Source of the DNA: an uncultured Prolixibacteraceae bacterium
GTDB taxonomy: Bacteria > Bacteroidota > Bacteroidia > Bacteroidales > Prolixibacteraceae
Direction: 5' to 3'
Assembly: GCA_937915865.1 (NCBI GenBank)
Contig: CALGIG010000034.1
Coordinates: forward strand, 119,101-183,100
Length of the DNA stretch: 64,000 nt
The stretch's first letter is position 1; each line of letters opens with the position of its first letter. The position numbers and the translations under genes were made by a program. Below are positions 61,020 through 64,000 of the stretch, one piece after another. The notes under the pieces are model-generated. The model ran no database searches and was not told the DNA's origin. It worked only from the letters and a program-made list of their open reading frames with translations.

Positions 61020-62860
61020 TGCAAATACATGAAATTATACCGGACACAGAAAAACTGCGGGCATACACACAAGCCAAACTGGAACTGGCAGGCAGCTTGC
61101 ACACAATCCGCGAGGCGTTTGGCGTACTTGGACTGGAAAACGCAGAGCACCAGTGTGCCGAACTGATAGTTAAATTGGCCGAAGACCGCTTTGTCCTTGC
61201 AGTACTGGGTCAGTTTAAACGGGGTAAAAGCTCGCTCATGAATGCTATCATTGGGCAGGAACTATTGCCAACAGGCATACTGCCATTAACCTCAGCCATT
61301 ACAATACTTAAATACGGACCAGCCGAAAAACTGGTAATCAATCGGGAGGATTCAAACTTCCCGGAGGAACTACCTGTTACTTCCCTTCCCGGTTATGTAA
61401 CCGAAAAAGGTAATCCGGGAAATCAGAAAAAGGTAAAAACCGCTTGTGTGGAGTTACCGATACCCTTCCTGAGACGTGGATTGGAGTTTGTGGATACGCC
61501 TGGTGTAGGTTCTGCCATTACGGCCAATACAAAAACAACATACGGTTTTTTGCCCGAATGCGATGCCGTGCTTTTCGTTACGGGTGCCGATACGCCGGTT
61601 ACAAGTGTGGAACTCGAATTCCTGCATGAAATAAGAGAATATATAAACAAATTATTCTTTATAGTCAATAAAATAGACCTTGTTGCCGATAATGAAAAAG
61701 CTGAAGTGCTGAGGTTTGTAACCGAAACCATTCAGGCACATACCAGGGCTAGAACGGTAAACATCTTTCCAGTCTCAGCCCGTTTGGGCCTCACTGCAAG
61801 AACAGCTGGTGATGTTTCTCTTTACGAACAAAGTGGTCTTAAAACTTTGGAAGAATCATTGGCTTCATTTCTTTCCGGGGAAAAAACAATAGTATTCCTT
61901 GCTTCTTTATTTCGCAAAACATTCCGCATCCTGGACGATGAAATGGTGAAGGACGCCTGCACTGAACCTGCCTTACAGGAAAGGGCTAAAGCTATAGAGA
62001 AAGATACAGTTACCTTGCATCGCGACCCTCACGTTGCCGCTGCAGAAATAAGCAAAACAAGAAAGAATATCCAATCATTATACAAAAGCATCCTTAGGGG
62101 TGAGCTACCGGAAGTAGGGTTAAACAACAATTCATTGTCCGGGACATCCGACACTATACCAGGCATAAAACTCCCAAAAGATGAGTTCACTCTCACTTCC
62201 GTGGACACTATGTCGGATTTACAGGCAAAAGAATGTCCGGTATGCCGGTATATAACCAGGCAGGCTTCCGATTTCTTTGCCCATTGGCAATACAAGATAA
62301 GTTCAGATGAAGAAGCCCGGAATGAGTTTGCTGCAGAACTGGGGTTTTGCCCCGTTCACACCTGGCAGTTATTCGCCATGTCGTCACCGCATGGTGCATC
62401 CGTTGGGTTTGCCCGGCTTACCGAGCATATTGCCAGTCGTTTGAAAGAATACAAAGAGCAGCCCGGCAGTGGGAATACAGTGAAGCAGTTAGTGCATGAT
62501 TCAGGTAGTTGCAGGGTATGTAAAATGCTCCGTGAAGTTGAGAATAAATATATCCGTCAGCTTTCCGGCCAGTTAAATGAAACCGATAGCCTGAGCCTGT
62601 ATCACCATTCACAGGGAGTTTGTCTTCGACATCTGGATATGCTTTTGTACGCAACCTCATCGGAAGAAATCCGCGAATTTCTTATCTCACATGCCATTCT
62701 CGGTTTTATGGAAGATGCAGAGGATATGCGAAGCTTTGCCCTGAAGGGTGAAGCGCTTCGTCGTTCGTTGCAAAATCAGAATGAACAGGATGCTTACAAA
62801 AGGGCCATTATACGAATGGTGGGCAACCGTAATGTAGTTATGCCATGGAAAATTGGATAA
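61019..62860 (+). CDS. Dynamin-like GTPase 2 with Cys/His modules
   Basis: 613 residues. GTPase motifs: G1 GQFKRGKSSLMNAI (64-77), G3 DTPGVGS, G4 NKID. The helical stalk is shorter than in dynamin 1. The C-terminal half has two related modules, each a CxxC followed about 36 residues later by C-x-x-H: CPVC (about 405) with CPVH (about 444), and CRVC (about 498) with CLRH (about 534), which look like zinc sites. The first ~200 residues align with dynamin 1 (AVLGQFKxGKSS, DTPGxGS). The two may form a pair as in other bacterial dynamin systems. Confidence 0.87.
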   Translation: MQIHEIIPDTEKLRAYTQAKLELAGSLHTIREAFGVLGLENAEHQCAELIVKLAEDRFVLAVLGQFKRGKSSLMNAIIGQELLPTGILPLTSAITILKYGPAEKLVINREDSNFPEELPVTSLPGYVTEKGNPGNQKKVKTACVELPIPFLRRGLEFVDTPGVGSAITANTKTTYGFLPECDAVLFVTGADTPVTSVELEFLHEIREYINKLFFIVNKIDLVADNEKAEVLRFVTETIQAHTRARTVNIFPVSARLGLTARTAGDVSLYEQSGLKTLEESLASFLSGEKTIVFLASLFRKTFRILDDEMVKDACTEPALQERAKAIEKDTVTLHRDPHVAAAEISKTRKNIQSLYKSILRGELPEVGLNNNSLSGTSDTIPGIKLPKDEFTLTSVDTMSDLQAKECPVCRYITRQASDFFAHWQYKISSDEEARNEFAAELGFCPVHTWQLFAMSSPHGASVGFARLTEHIASRLKEYKEQPGSGNTVKQLVHDSGSCRVCKMLREVENKYIRQLSGQLNETDSLSLYHHSQGVCLRHLDMLLYATSSEEIREFLISHAILGFMEDAEDMRSFALKGEALRRSLQNQNEQDAYKRAIIRMVGNRNVVMPWKIG

Positions 62861-62897
62861 TCAAATCTATAACCAGACAATCACAGCCAAATTAATC

Positions 62898-63392
62898 ATG
62901 GATAATTTTATATATATGTTAACGAAAATTTACGCCGAAAAACAATCATTTGAAGCGGAATTGAAACAAATTGATGAAGAAGAAGATAAAATACTAAAGA
63001 AAGCAGAACGTTCTATTTATTGTATAAGTGATAGTCTTAAAAGGTTAAAAGAATACATCCGGGGCAATAAATTTGTGAATCAGAATGATGAAATATTGTT
63101 CTTTAAGGAAATAAAACCATCCATTTACAGTAAGCTGATTTACTTTGTCAAGATTTTCAATATCGAATCCAAAAGACCTAATGGTAGTGATAAGTCTCAG
63201 AAAAAGTATTTGTTGAGTGAACTTAATAAGCTTGAATTATTCTTTTCCGAAAACCTTGAATTCTACCAGTATTACCGCAATAATATGACTTATCTCGACG
63301 ACAAATATTTTGTCCGGGGTAAACTGAATGTTCAACGCCGGATATATAAAGAACTCGGAAAGGTGAGATTTGCACAAAAAAAAATACAATAA
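62898..63392 (+). CDS. Truncated RteC-like protein
   Basis: 164 residues from the ATG at 62898 (a TTG at 62853 overlaps dynamin 2). It aligns along its length with the N-terminal half of the next gene: ILFFKEIKPSIYSKLIYFVK against ITFFKEVKPKFCYRLIYYRK, and FYQYYRNNMTYLDDKYFVRG against FVRYYRSGSTHLDSLYFLRG. It stops just past that point in a poly-A tract, so the C-terminal DNA-binding half of RteC is missing. It may be a decayed duplicate or a small regulator that interferes with RteC. Confidence 0.75.
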   Translation: MDNFIYMLTKIYAEKQSFEAELKQIDEEEDKILKKAERSIYCISDSLKRLKEYIRGNKFVNQNDEILFFKEIKPSIYSKLIYFVKIFNIESKRPNGSDKSQKKYLLSELNKLELFFSENLEFYQYYRNNMTYLDDKYFVRGKLNVQRRIYKELGKVRFAQKKIQ

Positions 63393-63401
63393 AGAACCGA
63401 T

Positions 63402-64000
63402 ATGCTTGAATATGTTGCCAAATTACGTAAGGAAACGGATGATGCGATAGACCGTATCGAATCATCGGACAACAACATCCTGAAAAAATCGCTGTATGCC
63501 TCGCATATCCTGGCGAATGCTTTCGACAAATTGAAAAAGTTTATCTTTTCCTATGAATTTCGGGATGAAACCGAAGAAATCACTTTCTTCAAAGAGGTCA
63601 AGCCCAAATTCTGTTACCGGCTGATCTATTACCGAAAACTGTATAACATCGAAATCAACCGTCCTGTTGCGGCAATATGTACGCAAAAGGAATACCTGCA
63701 TGAAGAACTGGAAACGATCAACAAATATACGAACAAACGATTGGATTTTGTCCGCTACTACCGTTCCGGCTCCACGCATCTGGATTCACTTTATTTTCTG
63801 CGCGGCAGGATGGATACCGAACAATACCTGGAAACCTTTTACTATGAGCTTGATCCGAATTTCTCGACCAACTGCGATTTCAAAGTGGCCAAAATCATGG
63901 CCAACGATATGCTTTCCGCTTATCTGATGCAGGAAATAGAGTTACTGAATGACAATGGAATGAAATTCGGCACTTTTAACTTTCCGGCTACAAAGAAAAC
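63402..64000 (+). CDS. rteC: RteC family regulator, 5' part (runs off the window)
   Basis: An open frame from the ATG at 63402 (MLEYVAKLRKETDDAIDRIE) stays open to the end of the window, 199 codons. It resembles RteC, the regulator of CTnDOT that switches on the excision operon under tetracycline induction via RteA/RteB. Motifs FFKEVKPKFCYRLIYYRKLY and RLDFVRYYRSGSTHLDSLYF are typical of its N-terminal half. Codon choice is richer in G and C at third positions than in the preceding island. It indicates that the region belongs to a CTnDOT-like element continuing to the right. Confidence 0.85.
   Translation, partial: MLEYVAKLRKETDDAIDRIESSDNNILKKSLYASHILANAFDKLKKFIFSYEFRDETEEITFFKEVKPKFCYRLIYYRKLYNIEINRPVAAICTQKEYLHEELETINKYTNKRLDFVRYYRSGSTHLDSLYFLRGRMDTEQYLETFYYELDPNFSTNCDFKVAKIMANDMLSAYLMQEIELLNDNGMKFGTFNFPATKK

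Overview
This 64-kb window is chromosomal DNA of a member of the Bacteroidota, most likely Bacteroidales/Marinilabiliales. Signs of this are a TonB-dependent receptor with a carboxypeptidase-like N-terminal domain, DUF3857/transglutaminase and YwqK/MORN-repeat proteins, a DUF4271-hemD-rnpA block, AAA ATPases with a DUF4143 tail, -7 promoter boxes of the TAnnTTTG type, and an RteC-type regulator of Bacteroides conjugative transposons. All calls come from reading sequence and translations; no database search was run.

Positions 1-45,600 look like backbone chromosome: a TonB receptor; dtd, a MazG-like pyrophosphohydrolase, deoC and tpx; PEP carboxylase followed at once by an LCIB-type beta-carbonic anhydrase; a long-chain polyprenyl diphosphate synthase; an ArsR regulator; queD; polA; a dihydrouridine synthase; DUF4271-hemD-rnpA; a three-gene operon with two transglutaminase-like paralogues and a huge MORN protein; a xenobiotic acetyltransferase; NADP-type glutamate dehydrogenase; an AAA ATPase behind a 20-bp perfect palindrome; a degenerate response regulator paired with a 1536-aa repeat/ATP-grasp protein; a flavin reductase-like protein that has lost its Fe-S ligands; two glycosyltransferases; a Tat-exported Gfo/Idh/MocA oxidoreductase beside a tetraheme cytochrome fused to an FGE-like domain; and a membrane-spanning one-component regulator. 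Two toxin-antitoxin loci are broken, both with frameshifted toxins, and one BRO-N gene carries a nonsense codon.

At 45,758 a tRNA-Val(GAC) is followed by repeated TCATATCAA motifs and a tyrosine recombinase cut off after its HxxR motif. After a hairpin-rich gap, a RibD-type reductase and a truncated AraC gene comes the most interesting part, 49,215-62,860: a fluoride-resistance island. A fluoride riboswitch precedes crcB (fluoride channel), a DUF190 gene and an extra enolase (the classic fluoride-sensitive glycolytic enzyme). A second fluoride riboswitch precedes a tightly packed array of a small membrane protein, a dynamin-like GTPase, a cation/proton antiporter, a universal stress protein, a CYTH triphosphatase, a HAD phosphatase, a PAP2 phosphatase, an MFS transporter, two MutS-like ATPases and a second dynamin-like GTPase with zinc-type Cys/His modules. 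Both aptamers show compensatory base changes, and each can be replaced by an alternative helix that covers the AUG of the first gene, so translational control can be read from the sequence. The island ends at a truncated RteC-like gene and the 5' part of a normal rteC, so it is probably cargo of an integrative conjugative element continuing beyond the window.
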